Positions 19,165 to 27,407 of a stretch of DNA of 64,000 nucleotides are shown piece after piece. The DNA comes from Rhizobiaceae bacterium. GTDB taxonomy: Bacteria; Pseudomonadota; Alphaproteobacteria; Rhizobiales; Rhizobiaceae. The notes under the pieces are model-generated. The model had not been told where the DNA came from. It made no database searches and worked only from the letters and a program-made list of their open reading frames with translations. The DNA lies in assembly GCA_019635695.1 (NCBI GenBank), contig JAHBYZ010000014.1:24716-88715 (forward strand), in the 5' to 3' direction. The position numbers and the translations under genes are program-made. Numbering within the stretch: the stretch's first letter is position 1; each line of letters starts with the position of its first letter.

Positions 19165-20784
19165 ATGAACCAGTTCATCAACGGCAGGGACAGCGTCGTC
19201 ACCGAAGCGATCGACGGTCTTCTGCGCGGCGCCGGCGGAAGGCTGGCGCGGCTCGACGGCTATCCGCACATCAAGGTTGTGGTTCGAGCCGACTGGGACC
19301 GCTCCAAGGTGGCGCTGGTGTCCGGCGGCGGCTCCGGCCACGAGCCGGCCCATGCCGGCTTCGTCGGGCAGGGCATGCTGACGGCTGCGGTATGCGGCGA
19401 GGTTTTCGCATCGCCTTCGGTCGACGCGGTGCTGGCGGGCATCCTTGCCGTCACCGGCCCGGCCGGCTGCCTGCTGATCGTCAAGAATTACACCGGCGAC
19501 CGGCTGAATTTCGGCCTCGCTGCCGAGCGCGCGCGGGCCGCCGGGCTGAAAGTGGAGATGGTGATCGTCGACGACGACGTGGCGCTGCCCGATTTGCCGC
19601 AGGCGCGCGGCGTGGCGGGCACGCTGTTCGTGCACAAGATCGCTGGCGCGCTGGCCGAGGCAGGCGCCGATCTTGAGACGGTGGCCGCGGCCGCAAGGCG
19701 CGTCATTGATGGCGTCGTGTCGCTCGGCATGTCGCTCGGCACCTGCACCATCCCCGGCTCGGCGAAGGAGGAGCGGGTGAAGCCCGGCCACGCCGAGCTC
19801 GGGCTCGGCATCCACGGCGAGGCGGGCGTCGAGCAGGTCGCCTATGCCGGCGCGCGGCAGGCGATGGTGCAGGTGGTCGAGCGGCTGCAGCCGCATCTGA
19901 AGGCCGGTCCGCATGTCGCACTGCTCAACAATCTCGGCGGCTGCACCCAGCTTGAGATGTCCGTGCTGGCGGAAGCGCTGGCCCGGTCTCCAATCGCGGG
20001 GCGGATCAGCCATATCGTCGGTCCGGCGCCGATGATGACCTCGCTCGACATGCAGGGTTTTTCGCTGTCGCTGCTGCCGCTTGACGAGGATGCGGAGCAG
20101 GCGCTGCTCGCACCCGCCGGGCTGCGGGCATGGCCGGGAGTGGTGCCGCTCGGCGCGCCATCTGTGCTGCCCCTGCCGGAAGGGCTGAAACCGGTCCGGC
20201 CGGCTGCGTCGGCGCACCCGGCCCGGCGCGCCCTGATCGCGCGCTGCTGCGACATCCTGATCGCCGCCGAGGCAGACCTGAACGCGCTCGACGCCCGCGC
20301 CGGCGACGGCGACACCGGCAGCACGCTCGCGACGGCCGCGCGTGCGCTGGCCAAGGCGCTCGACCGCCTGCCGCTTGCCGAAATGCCGCAGCTCTACCGC
20401 GCCATCGGCACCGAGCTCGGCCAGACCATGGGCGGTTCGTCCGGTGTGCTGCTGGCGATCTTCTTCACCGCTGCGGGCGACGCCTCCGCTGGCGGCAGCG
20501 ACTGGATCGAGGCGCTGCGGGCCGGTCTTGCGCGTATGAAGCAGGTGGGCGGCGCCGGGGTCGGCGACCGCACCATGATCGACGCGCTGGAGCCGGCGCT
20601 GGATGCTTTGCCCGCCGGCCTTGCCGCGGCCGCTCGCGCGGCCCGCGCCGGGGCCGACGCCACGGCCGGCATGAGACGCGCGAAGGCGGGTCGGGCTAGC
20701 TACCTCAGCCCGGACCGGCTGGCCGGCTTCAACGATCCCGGCGCGGAAGCCGTGGCCCGCATGTTCGGGCAACTGGCTGGATGA
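19165..20784 (+). CDS. ATP-dependent dihydroxyacetone kinase, DhaK-DhaL fusion
   Basis: A 539-residue single-chain kinase that phosphorylates dihydroxyacetone (or glyceraldehyde). The DhaK domain (about 1-325) has GSGHEPAHAGFVG and the IHGE motif, where His217 should form the covalent bond with the substrate; the DhaL ADP-binding domain (about 355-539) has LDARAGDGDTGSTLA with the Asp residues that bind magnesium. Fusion of K and L marks the ATP-dependent type, as in Citrobacter, rather than the PTS-dependent one. GGGAGGGG precedes the ATG. The DUF1801 gene overlaps its end by 4 bases. With pgi and the HAD gene it forms a triose/hexose phosphate group. Confidence 0.9.
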   Translation: MNQFINGRDSVVTEAIDGLLRGAGGRLARLDGYPHIKVVVRADWDRSKVALVSGGGSGHEPAHAGFVGQGMLTAAVCGEVFASPSVDAVLAGILAVTGPAGCLLIVKNYTGDRLNFGLAAERARAAGLKVEMVIVDDDVALPDLPQARGVAGTLFVHKIAGALAEAGADLETVAAAARRVIDGVVSLGMSLGTCTIPGSAKEERVKPGHAELGLGIHGEAGVEQVAYAGARQAMVQVVERLQPHLKAGPHVALLNNLGGCTQLEMSVLAEALARSPIAGRISHIVGPAPMMTSLDMQGFSLSLLPLDEDAEQALLAPAGLRAWPGVVPLGAPSVLPLPEGLKPVRPAASAHPARRALIARCCDILIAAEADLNALDARAGDGDTGSTLATAARALAKALDRLPLAEMPQLYRAIGTELGQTMGGSSGVLLAIFFTAAGDASAGGSDWIEALRAGLARMKQVGGAGVGDRTMIDALEPALDALPAGLAAAARAARAGADATAGMRRAKAGRASYLSPDRLAGFNDPGAEAVARMFGQLAG

Positions 20785-21191
20785 CCGCGGACGGGCATCG
20801 GCTGATGCGATTTCCCTCGGCGGTCGAAAGAGACCCCGCGGTCGAACGCTGGATGAACGGGCATCTCGGCGACCTCGGCGTGATGGCGCAATACTGGTTT
20901 GAGGTCATGCGCGGCTGCGGCAACGATGTCCGCGAGGTGCTGAACGACGGTCACCCCGTGGCCTGCGTGGGCGACGCCGCCTTCGCCTATGTCGACGTCT
21001 TCACGGCCCATATGAATGTCGGCTTCTTCCACGGTGCCGCGCTCGCCGACCCGCATGGCCTGCTCGAAGGCGTCGGCAGGGTCATGCGGCATGTGAAGCT
21101 GAGGCCGGGCGTTCCCGTCGATGCTGTGGCGCTGGAGCGGCTGATCGCTGCTGCCTATGCGGACGTGAAGAAGCGGATCATCTCGGAATAA
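20781..21191 (+). CDS. DUF1801 domain protein
   Basis: A 136-residue protein of the DUF1801 group, seen from RFPSAVERDPAVERWM at the N-terminus, the central HPVACVGDAAFAYVDVFTAHMNVGFFHG and the late MRHVKLRPG block. The family has a YdhG-like fold and no established function. It overlaps the kinase stop by 4 bases (ATGA), so it is cotranscribed and probably cotranslated with it. After its stop, 147 bases lead to the next transporter operon. Confidence 0.8.
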   Translation: MTADGHRLMRFPSAVERDPAVERWMNGHLGDLGVMAQYWFEVMRGCGNDVREVLNDGHPVACVGDAAFAYVDVFTAHMNVGFFHGAALADPHGLLEGVGRVMRHVKLRPGVPVDAVALERLIAAAYADVKKRIISE

Positions 21192-21338
21192 CGCTGTTTT
21201 CCGCAACGACATGCGTTGCCGTACGGGTAACCATGTAGCTATTTGTATTGTTCCGTGACCTCGCATATGGTGCCGGCCCAATCGTGGGCGGAACCAACCG
21301 CCGGCACGGGAACGTCAAACCGAACAACGGGAAAACAA

Positions 21339-22919
21339 ATGAAGAAGCTTTTGCTCGCTACGAGCGCTTTCGCGCTCGTCGCTGCCGCCTCGGCTGCGTC
21401 CGCTGAGACCCTTCGTTGGGCTCGCGCCTCCGATGCGCTGACGCTCGATCCGCATTCGCAGAATCAGGGTGTCACCCACACCTTCGCCCACCACATCTAC
21501 GAGACGCTGGTCGACCGCGACGTCGAGGGCAACCTGATTCCGCGTCTGGCGACCGAATGGTCGGTCAAGGCAGACGACCCGACCGTCTGGGTGTTCAAGC
21601 TGCGCCAGGGCGTCAAGTTCCACGATGGCGCTGACTTCACCGCCGAGGACGTCGTCTTCTCGCTCGACCGCGCCCGCTCGGAGAAGTCCAACCTGAAGCA
21701 GCTGCACGCCGCCGTGCAGGGTGCGACGGCCGTTGACGACCACACCGTCGAGGTGAAGCTGGCCGGCCCGTCGCCGCTCTACCCGAACAACCTCACCAAC
21801 ACCTTCATCATGGACAAGGGTTGGACCGAGAAGAACAATGCCGTCACCGTCCAGCAGGCCGGCTCGACCGACGACAACTACTCGGTGCGCAACACCAACG
21901 GTACCGGACACTACGTCCTCGAGTCCCGCGACCCCGACGTCCGTTCGGTGCTGAAGGTCTTTGAGGGCCACTGGGACGCAAAGAAGCCGCAGATCACCGA
22001 GATCATCTACCTGCCGATCGCCGATGCCGCGACCCGCGTCGCTGCGCTGCTTTCGGGTGAGGTCGATCTCGTTCAGGACGTGCCGGTGCAGGACGTCGAG
22101 CGCCTGGCGGGCACCGACACGCTCACCGTCACGACCGGCCCCGAGAACCGCGTCATCTACTTCGGCTATAAGATGACCGACGCCCCACTTAAGAGCTCAA
22201 ACGTGACCGACAAGAACCCGGTCGCGAACCCGAAGGTGCGCGAGGCCATGCACCTCGCCATCGATCGCAACGCGATCAAGCAGGTCGTGATGCGCGGCCA
22301 GTCGATCCCGACCGGCGTCGCCACGCCGCCCTTCGTCAACGGCTGGACGCCCGAACTGGACGCCTATCCGGAGAAGGCCGACGTCGCCAAGGCCAAGGCG
22401 TTGCTGGCCGAGGCCGGCTATCCAGACGGCTTCACCATCACGCTGGACACGCCGAACAACCGCTACGTCAATGACGAGGCGATCAGCCAGGCTGTGGTCG
22501 GCATGCTCGGCCAGATCGGCATCAAGGTGACGCTGGCCTCGCGCCCGATCACCCAGCACTCGCCGCTCATCCAGAACGCCGAGACCGACTTCTACCTGCT
22601 CGGCTGGGGCGTTCCGACCTTCGATTCGGCCTACATCTTCAACGATCTGATCCACACCAAGTCGGGCCACTACGGCGCCTACAACCCGGGCGGATATACC
22701 AACCCCGAGTTGGACAAGCAGATCGAGTCGCTGGCGACCGAGGTCGACGTCGAGAAGCGCAACGCCACCATCGCGGCGATCTGGGCGAAGGTGCAGGAGG
22801 ACCGCGTCCTGCTGCCGATCCACAACCAGGTTCTCGCCTATGCGATGAAGAAGGGCATCAACCTGGCGGTTCACCCCGAGAACCAGCCGCGTATCTACGA
22901 AGTCACCGTCGGCCAGTAA
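21339..22919 (+). CDS. Peptide/opine-type ABC transporter substrate-binding protein
   Basis: A 526-residue periplasmic binding protein of family 5 (DppA/OppA type). The signal peptide is KKLLLATSAFALVAAASA followed by SAE, with probable cleavage after Ala22. The body carries the family lines RLATEWSVKADDPTVWVFKLRQGVKFHDG and AYPEKADVAKAKALLAEAGYPDGF. It delivers peptides, or in rhizobia often opines or other amino-acid conjugates, to the permease pair that follows. The ATG at 21339 is chosen because it starts the signal peptide. A strong hairpin separates it from the permease genes, so it is probably made in excess. Confidence 0.92.
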   Translation: MKKLLLATSAFALVAAASAASAETLRWARASDALTLDPHSQNQGVTHTFAHHIYETLVDRDVEGNLIPRLATEWSVKADDPTVWVFKLRQGVKFHDGADFTAEDVVFSLDRARSEKSNLKQLHAAVQGATAVDDHTVEVKLAGPSPLYPNNLTNTFIMDKGWTEKNNAVTVQQAGSTDDNYSVRNTNGTGHYVLESRDPDVRSVLKVFEGHWDAKKPQITEIIYLPIADAATRVAALLSGEVDLVQDVPVQDVERLAGTDTLTVTTGPENRVIYFGYKMTDAPLKSSNVTDKNPVANPKVREAMHLAIDRNAIKQVVMRGQSIPTGVATPPFVNGWTPELDAYPEKADVAKAKALLAEAGYPDGFTITLDTPNNRYVNDEAISQAVVGMLGQIGIKVTLASRPITQHSPLIQNAETDFYLLGWGVPTFDSAYIFNDLIHTKSGHYGAYNPGGYTNPELDKQIESLATEVDVEKRNATIAAIWAKVQEDRVLLPIHNQVLAYAMKKGINLAVHPENQPRIYEVTVGQ

Positions 22920-22937
22920 TCTTCGCCGAAACCAGCG

Positions 22938-22966
22938 GCCCGTCGCGCAAACCTTGCGCGGCGGGC
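22938..22966 (+). terminator. Hairpin between binding-protein and permease genes
   Basis: A 13-base-pair stem with one G-T pair (GCCCGTCGCGCAA / TTGCGCGGCGGGC) and a 3-base loop starts 18 bases after the binding-protein stop and 151 bases before the permease ATG. There is no run of T after it, so it may act more as a 3'-end stabiliser or partial attenuator than as a full terminator, which would raise the binding protein over the permeases. Confidence 0.6.
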
Positions 22967-23117
22967 TGCATTCTATAGCCTTGGCTTCAGGCATCTATCA
23001 GTGCATGGGCCGCTGCGTCACCCGTGGCGCGGCGGTTCCGGCTGCATGTGAAGGGTGCCGGCGAACCGCCGCAAGAGCGGGCGCGCGGCCGTGGCTGCCA
23101 TACCGGGGACCAACACC

Positions 23118-24098
23118 ATGCTGGCCTTCATTCTGAGACGACTGCTGCAATCCGTCGTGGTGATGCTCGTCGTCTGCCTGATTTCGTTCTCCCTGTTCCA
23201 CTATGTCGGCGACCCCGTCGCCTCGCTGCTGGGGCAGGATTCGCGCCTGCAGGACTTCGAGGAACTGCGTGAGCGGCTCGGCCTGAACGACCCGTTCTAC
23301 ATGCAGTTCGCCAATTACATCGGCAATGCCCTGCGCGGCGAACTGGGCATCTCCTACCGGCTGCAAACGCCGGTGAGCGAGCTTATCGCCAGCCGCCTGC
23401 CCGCCACCATCGAGCTTGCGATGGCGTCCGCGTTGATCGCGCTGGTCTTCGGCGTCACGCTGGGCGTCATGTCGGCGCTGAAACCGCGCAGCTTCACGAC
23501 CGGCGTGGTGATGACGCTGTCGCTGGTCGGCGTTTCGCTGCCGACCTTCCTGATCGGCATCGGCCTGATCTACGTCTTCGCGGTCGAGCTACAATGGCTG
23601 CCGTCCTTCGGCCGCGGTCAGGTGGTGGACCTCGGCTGGTGGAAAACCGGGCTGCTCACCGAATCCGGGCTGCGCTCGCTGATCCTGCCGGCGATCACGC
23701 TATCGCTGTTCCAGCTGACGCTCATCATGCGCCTCGTGCGCGCCGAGATGCTGGAGGTGCTGCGGCAGGACTACATCAAGTTTGCCCGCGCCCGCGGCCT
23801 TTCCAATCGCGCCATCAATTTCGGCCACGCGCTCAAGAACACGCTGGTGCCCGTCATCACCATCACCGGCCTGCAACTCGGCTCCGTCATCGCCTTCGCC
23901 ATCATCACCGAGACCGTGTTCCAATGGCCGGGCGTCGGCTCGCTGTTCGTAAACTCGGTCCAGGTCGTCGACGTGCCGGTCATGGCCGCCTACCTGATGT
24001 TCGTGGCGCTGGTCTTCGTCGTCATCAACCTGATCGTCGACATTCTCTATTACGTGGTCGATCCCAGGCTTCGGATCGCCGGGAGGGCTGCCCGATGA
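23118..24098 (+). CDS. DppB-type ABC transporter permease
   Basis: A 326-residue inner-membrane permease. Six hydrophobic helices are visible, beginning with MLAFILRRLLQSVVVMLVVCLISF, and the EAA-type cytoplasmic loop reads DYIKFARARGLSNRAINFGHALKN (about residues 215-240). This is the DppB/OppB/GsiC class that pairs with a DppC partner. The ATG at 23118 gives the standard N-terminus; a longer reading from 23055 lacks family support. The stop overlaps the next gene by 4 bases. Confidence 0.92.
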   Translation: MLAFILRRLLQSVVVMLVVCLISFSLFHYVGDPVASLLGQDSRLQDFEELRERLGLNDPFYMQFANYIGNALRGELGISYRLQTPVSELIASRLPATIELAMASALIALVFGVTLGVMSALKPRSFTTGVVMTLSLVGVSLPTFLIGIGLIYVFAVELQWLPSFGRGQVVDLGWWKTGLLTESGLRSLILPAITLSLFQLTLIMRLVRAEMLEVLRQDYIKFARARGLSNRAINFGHALKNTLVPVITITGLQLGSVIAFAIITETVFQWPGVGSLFVNSVQVVDVPVMAAYLMFVALVFVVINLIVDILYYVVDPRLRIAGRAAR

Positions 24099-25048
24099 GC
24101 GCCGACACGACCCGTCCCGCCGCTCCCGTGGCGGCCAAGGGAGCGCTCGCGCGCTTCCTCGACAGCGACATCTGGTTCTCGTTCAAGCGCTCGCCCGTGA
24201 CGATCGTCGCCGCCACTGTGGCGGCGGTGCTGATCCTCTCTGCGTTGCTGGCGCCGCTGATCTCGCCATACGACCCGTTCAATCCGGCCACACTCAATTT
24301 GATGGACGGCTTCACCAAACCGTTTTCGGAATCGATGTTCGGAAACTATTTCGTCTTCGGCTCGGACAATCAGGGCCGGGACGTGCTGTCGACTATTCTG
24401 TACGGCAGCCGCATCTCGATCTTTGTTGGGCTGATGGCCACGCTGTTTGCAATGGTCATCGGCATCTCGCTGGGTCTGTCTGCCGGCTATGTCGGCGGCG
24501 TCTACGACAGCGTGGTGATGCGCATCGCCGACATTCAGCTGTCCTTCCCGGCGATCCTGATCGCCCTGCTCATCTTCGGTGTGGCGCGCGGCATCATCCC
24601 GCCCAGCCAGCACGAGAGCATGGCGGTATGGGTGCTCATCATCGCCATCGGGCTGGCCAACTGGGCGCAGTTCGCCCGCACGGTGCGCGGCGCCACCATG
24701 GTAGAGCGGCAGAAGGACTATGTGGCGGCCGCGCGCATAATGGGCGTCAACCCGCTGCGCATCCTGCTCGGGCATGTTCTACCGAACGTGATGGGCCCCG
24801 TGCTTGTCATCGCCACGATCAACCTGGCGCTCGCCATCATCGAGGAGGCGACGCTGTCCTACCTCGGCGTCGGCGTGCCGCCGACCCAGCCGTCGCTCGG
24901 TACCCTGATACGCATCGGGCAACAGTTCCTGTTCTCCGGCGAGTGGTGGATACTGTTCTTCCCGGCCGTCACGCTGGTGCTGCTGGCGCTGTCGGTGAAC
25001 CTGCTGGGCGACTGGCTGCGCGACGCGCTGAACCCGAGGCTGCGCTAA
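24095..25048 (+). CDS. DppC-type ABC transporter permease
   Basis: A 317-residue permease, the second membrane subunit of the importer. It has the long cytoplasmic N-terminus of DppC proteins, a first helix at about residues 40-62 and then five more, with the EAA loop KDYVAAARIMGVNPLRILLGHVLPN (about 208-232). The ATG overlaps the DppB-type stop (ATGA) and its own stop overlaps the ATPase ATG by one base, so the four genes are tightly coupled. GGGAGGG lies just upstream. Confidence 0.92.
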   Translation: MSADTTRPAAPVAAKGALARFLDSDIWFSFKRSPVTIVAATVAAVLILSALLAPLISPYDPFNPATLNLMDGFTKPFSESMFGNYFVFGSDNQGRDVLSTILYGSRISIFVGLMATLFAMVIGISLGLSAGYVGGVYDSVVMRIADIQLSFPAILIALLIFGVARGIIPPSQHESMAVWVLIIAIGLANWAQFARTVRGATMVERQKDYVAAARIMGVNPLRILLGHVLPNVMGPVLVIATINLALAIIEEATLSYLGVGVPPTQPSLGTLIRIGQQFLFSGEWWILFFPAVTLVLLALSVNLLGDWLRDALNPRLR

Positions 25049-26718
25049 TGGTCGAGACGCTCGTGAAGCCCGCTGCCGAGGCAGCGGCGACGAAACGGCC
25101 GGTGGTCTCGGTCCGCAACCTCACGGTCGACTTCCCGCTGCGGCGCGGCAATTTCCGTGCAGTCGAGGATGTGTCGTTCGACATCATGCCGGGCGAGGTG
25201 CTCGGCGTGGTGGGCGAGTCCGGCGCGGGCAAGTCGATGACCGGCTCGGCGATTATCGGCCTGATCGAGCCGCCCGGGCGCATCACCGGGGGCGAGGTCC
25301 TGCTCGACGGCAGGCGCATCGACAATCTTCCGCCCGAGGAGATGCAGAAGCTGCGGGGCAAGCGCATCGGCATGGTCTTCCAGGACCCGCTGACCAGCCT
25401 GAACCCGCTCTACCGCATCGGCGACCAGATCGTGGAGACGATCCGCCGCCACCTGCCGGTGAGCGAGGCCGAGGCGCGCGAACGTGCGATCGGCCTGCTG
25501 CGCGAGGCGGGCATCCCGTCGCCGGAAGACCGCATCGATTCCTATCCGCACCAGTTCTCCGGCGGCATGCGCCAGCGCGTCGTCATCGCGTTGGCGCTGG
25601 CGGCGGAACCGGAGCTCATCATCGCCGACGAGCCGACTTCGGCGCTCGACGTGTCGGTCCAGGCGCAGATCATCAAGGTGCTGAAGCGGCTGTGCGAAAG
25701 CCGCGGCGCCGCCGTCATGCTGATCACCCACGACATGGGCGTGATCGCCGAGACGGCCGACCGCATGATCGTGATGAACAAGGGCCGCATCGTCGAGACG
25801 GGCAAGGTCGGCGACATCATCAAGCGGCCGAAGCAGGACTACACGATCCGTCTGATCAAGGCGATCCCTTCGATCACCGACCCCATCCGCGTGCATGCCG
25901 CGCCGGCCGAGCAGAAGGCGCTGGTTGAGGTGAAGCACCTCGTGCGCGACTTTGACCTCTCCGGCTCGCTTCTCGACCGCCTGTTCCGCCGCGGCGGCGG
26001 CAAGATCGTGCACGCGGTCGATGACGTGTCATTCTCGATCCGCAAGGGGTCCACTTATGGCCTCGTCGGCGAGTCCGGATCGGGCAAGTCGACTTGTGCG
26101 CGCATGATGGTCGGGCTCATCCCGCCGACCTCCGGCGAGGTGTTGCTCGACGGCAAGGACATCTGGCAGGCGGGTGCCGCCGAGCGCCGGCGCAAGGTGC
26201 AGATGATCTTCCAGGACCCCTATGCCAGCCTCAACCCGCGCTGGCGCGTCGGCGACATCATCGCCGAGCCGATCAAGGCGCTGGGGCTGGCGTCGGGGCG
26301 CTCGGAAATCGAGGGTCGCGTGGCGGACCTTCTGGAGCGCGTGCGCCTCGATGCGGCGGCGATGCGAAAATTCCCGCACGAATTCTCCGGCGGCCAGCGC
26401 CAACGCATCGCCATCGCCCGCGCGCTGTCGAGCCAGCCCGAGTTCATCGTGTGCGACGAGCCGACCTCTGCGCTCGACGTGTCAGTGCAGGCGCAGGTGC
26501 TGGATCTGATGAAGCGGCTGCAGGACGAGTTCGGCTTGACCTATCTGCTCATCAGCCACAACCTCGCGGTGGTGCGCACGATGGCGGACGATGTCGGGGT
26601 GCTGAACAAGGGAAGGCTGGTAGAGCAGGGGCCGGTCGACCAGGTGTTCGACGCGCCAAAGGACGAGTATACGCGTATGCTGCTTTCGTCCGTGCCCGAC
26701 ATTTCCAAGGTCGACTGA
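25048..26718 (+). CDS. Fused DppD-DppF ABC transporter ATPase
   Basis: A 556-residue protein with two complete ABC domains. The first has Walker A GESGAGKS, signature FSGGMRQRVVIALAL and Walker B IIADEPTSALD; the second has GESGSGKST, FSGGQRQRIAIARAL and IVCDEPTSALD. Each is followed by the oligopeptide-transporter extension. The fusion replaces the usual separate DppD and DppF and is common in rhizobia. It supplies the energy for uptake through the two preceding permeases. Start overlaps the permease stop by one base (TAATG). Confidence 0.92.
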   Translation: MVETLVKPAAEAAATKRPVVSVRNLTVDFPLRRGNFRAVEDVSFDIMPGEVLGVVGESGAGKSMTGSAIIGLIEPPGRITGGEVLLDGRRIDNLPPEEMQKLRGKRIGMVFQDPLTSLNPLYRIGDQIVETIRRHLPVSEAEARERAIGLLREAGIPSPEDRIDSYPHQFSGGMRQRVVIALALAAEPELIIADEPTSALDVSVQAQIIKVLKRLCESRGAAVMLITHDMGVIAETADRMIVMNKGRIVETGKVGDIIKRPKQDYTIRLIKAIPSITDPIRVHAAPAEQKALVEVKHLVRDFDLSGSLLDRLFRRGGGKIVHAVDDVSFSIRKGSTYGLVGESGSGKSTCARMMVGLIPPTSGEVLLDGKDIWQAGAAERRRKVQMIFQDPYASLNPRWRVGDIIAEPIKALGLASGRSEIEGRVADLLERVRLDAAAMRKFPHEFSGGQRQRIAIARALSSQPEFIVCDEPTSALDVSVQAQVLDLMKRLQDEFGLTYLLISHNLAVVRTMADDVGVLNKGRLVEQGPVDQVFDAPKDEYTRMLLSSVPDISKVD

Positions 26719-26753
26719 CAGCTTCCGGGAGACAGGCTGCGAGGGAGGTGAAG

Positions 26754-27326
26754 ATGGCATCATGGCAGGACGAGGTGCTGGACTTCTGGTTCGGCGAGTT
26801 GACGCACGAGGATCGGTTCGGCGGCGCTGCGGAGGTCGACCAGAAGATCCGCAACCGCTTCGAGCCGCTCTACAGGAAGCTCGCAGCCGCCATACCGCAG
26901 GAAGCGCTGAAGGACAGCCGCACGGCATTGGCAACGGCCATCGTCTACGACCAGTTCCCGCGCAACATGTACCGCCGCCGGGCGGAGGCGTTCGCGACCG
27001 ACACGATGGCGACCCAGGTGGCCCGCAACGCGCTGGACAACGGTCTCGACGCCGGACTTGCGCCTGAGCAGAAGCCGTTCCTCTACATGCCGTTCATGCA
27101 TTCCGAGGTGCTGGCCGACCAGGAGCGCTGCGTCGACCTGTTCAAGTCGACCGGCAACGAGGAGGCGATCAAATACGCCGTCGAGCACCGCGATATCATC
27201 GCCCGGTTCGGCCGCTTTCCCCATCGAAACAAGGCGCTGGGGCGAAAGTCGATCGCCGACGAGGTGGAGTTCCTGAAAGGTCATTCCGGCTACGGCCAGA
27301 AGTCGGACGAACCGGAAGAGGCGTGA
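26754..27326 (+). CDS. DUF924 family protein
   Basis: A 190-residue, mostly helical protein of the DUF924 family. Signatures are VLDFWFGEL at the N-terminus, IVYDQFPRNMYR in the middle and RFGRFPHRNKALGR near the end. The family has a tetratricopeptide-like fold and no proven activity. GGGAGG 6 bases upstream supports the ATG at 26754. It is 35 bases after the ABC ATPase stop and may share its transcript, but DUF924 genes occur in many contexts. Confidence 0.85.
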   Translation: MASWQDEVLDFWFGELTHEDRFGGAAEVDQKIRNRFEPLYRKLAAAIPQEALKDSRTALATAIVYDQFPRNMYRRRAEAFATDTMATQVARNALDNGLDAGLAPEQKPFLYMPFMHSEVLADQERCVDLFKSTGNEEAIKYAVEHRDIIARFGRFPHRNKALGRKSIADEVEFLKGHSGYGQKSDEPEEA

Positions 27327-27407
27327 GCGCTTGCGCCGGCGCATGGGCCGGGCCTAGATAAACCATGAGCAAGCGCCGGCGGAGGCGCGGTTCCAGGGGA
27401 GGACGAA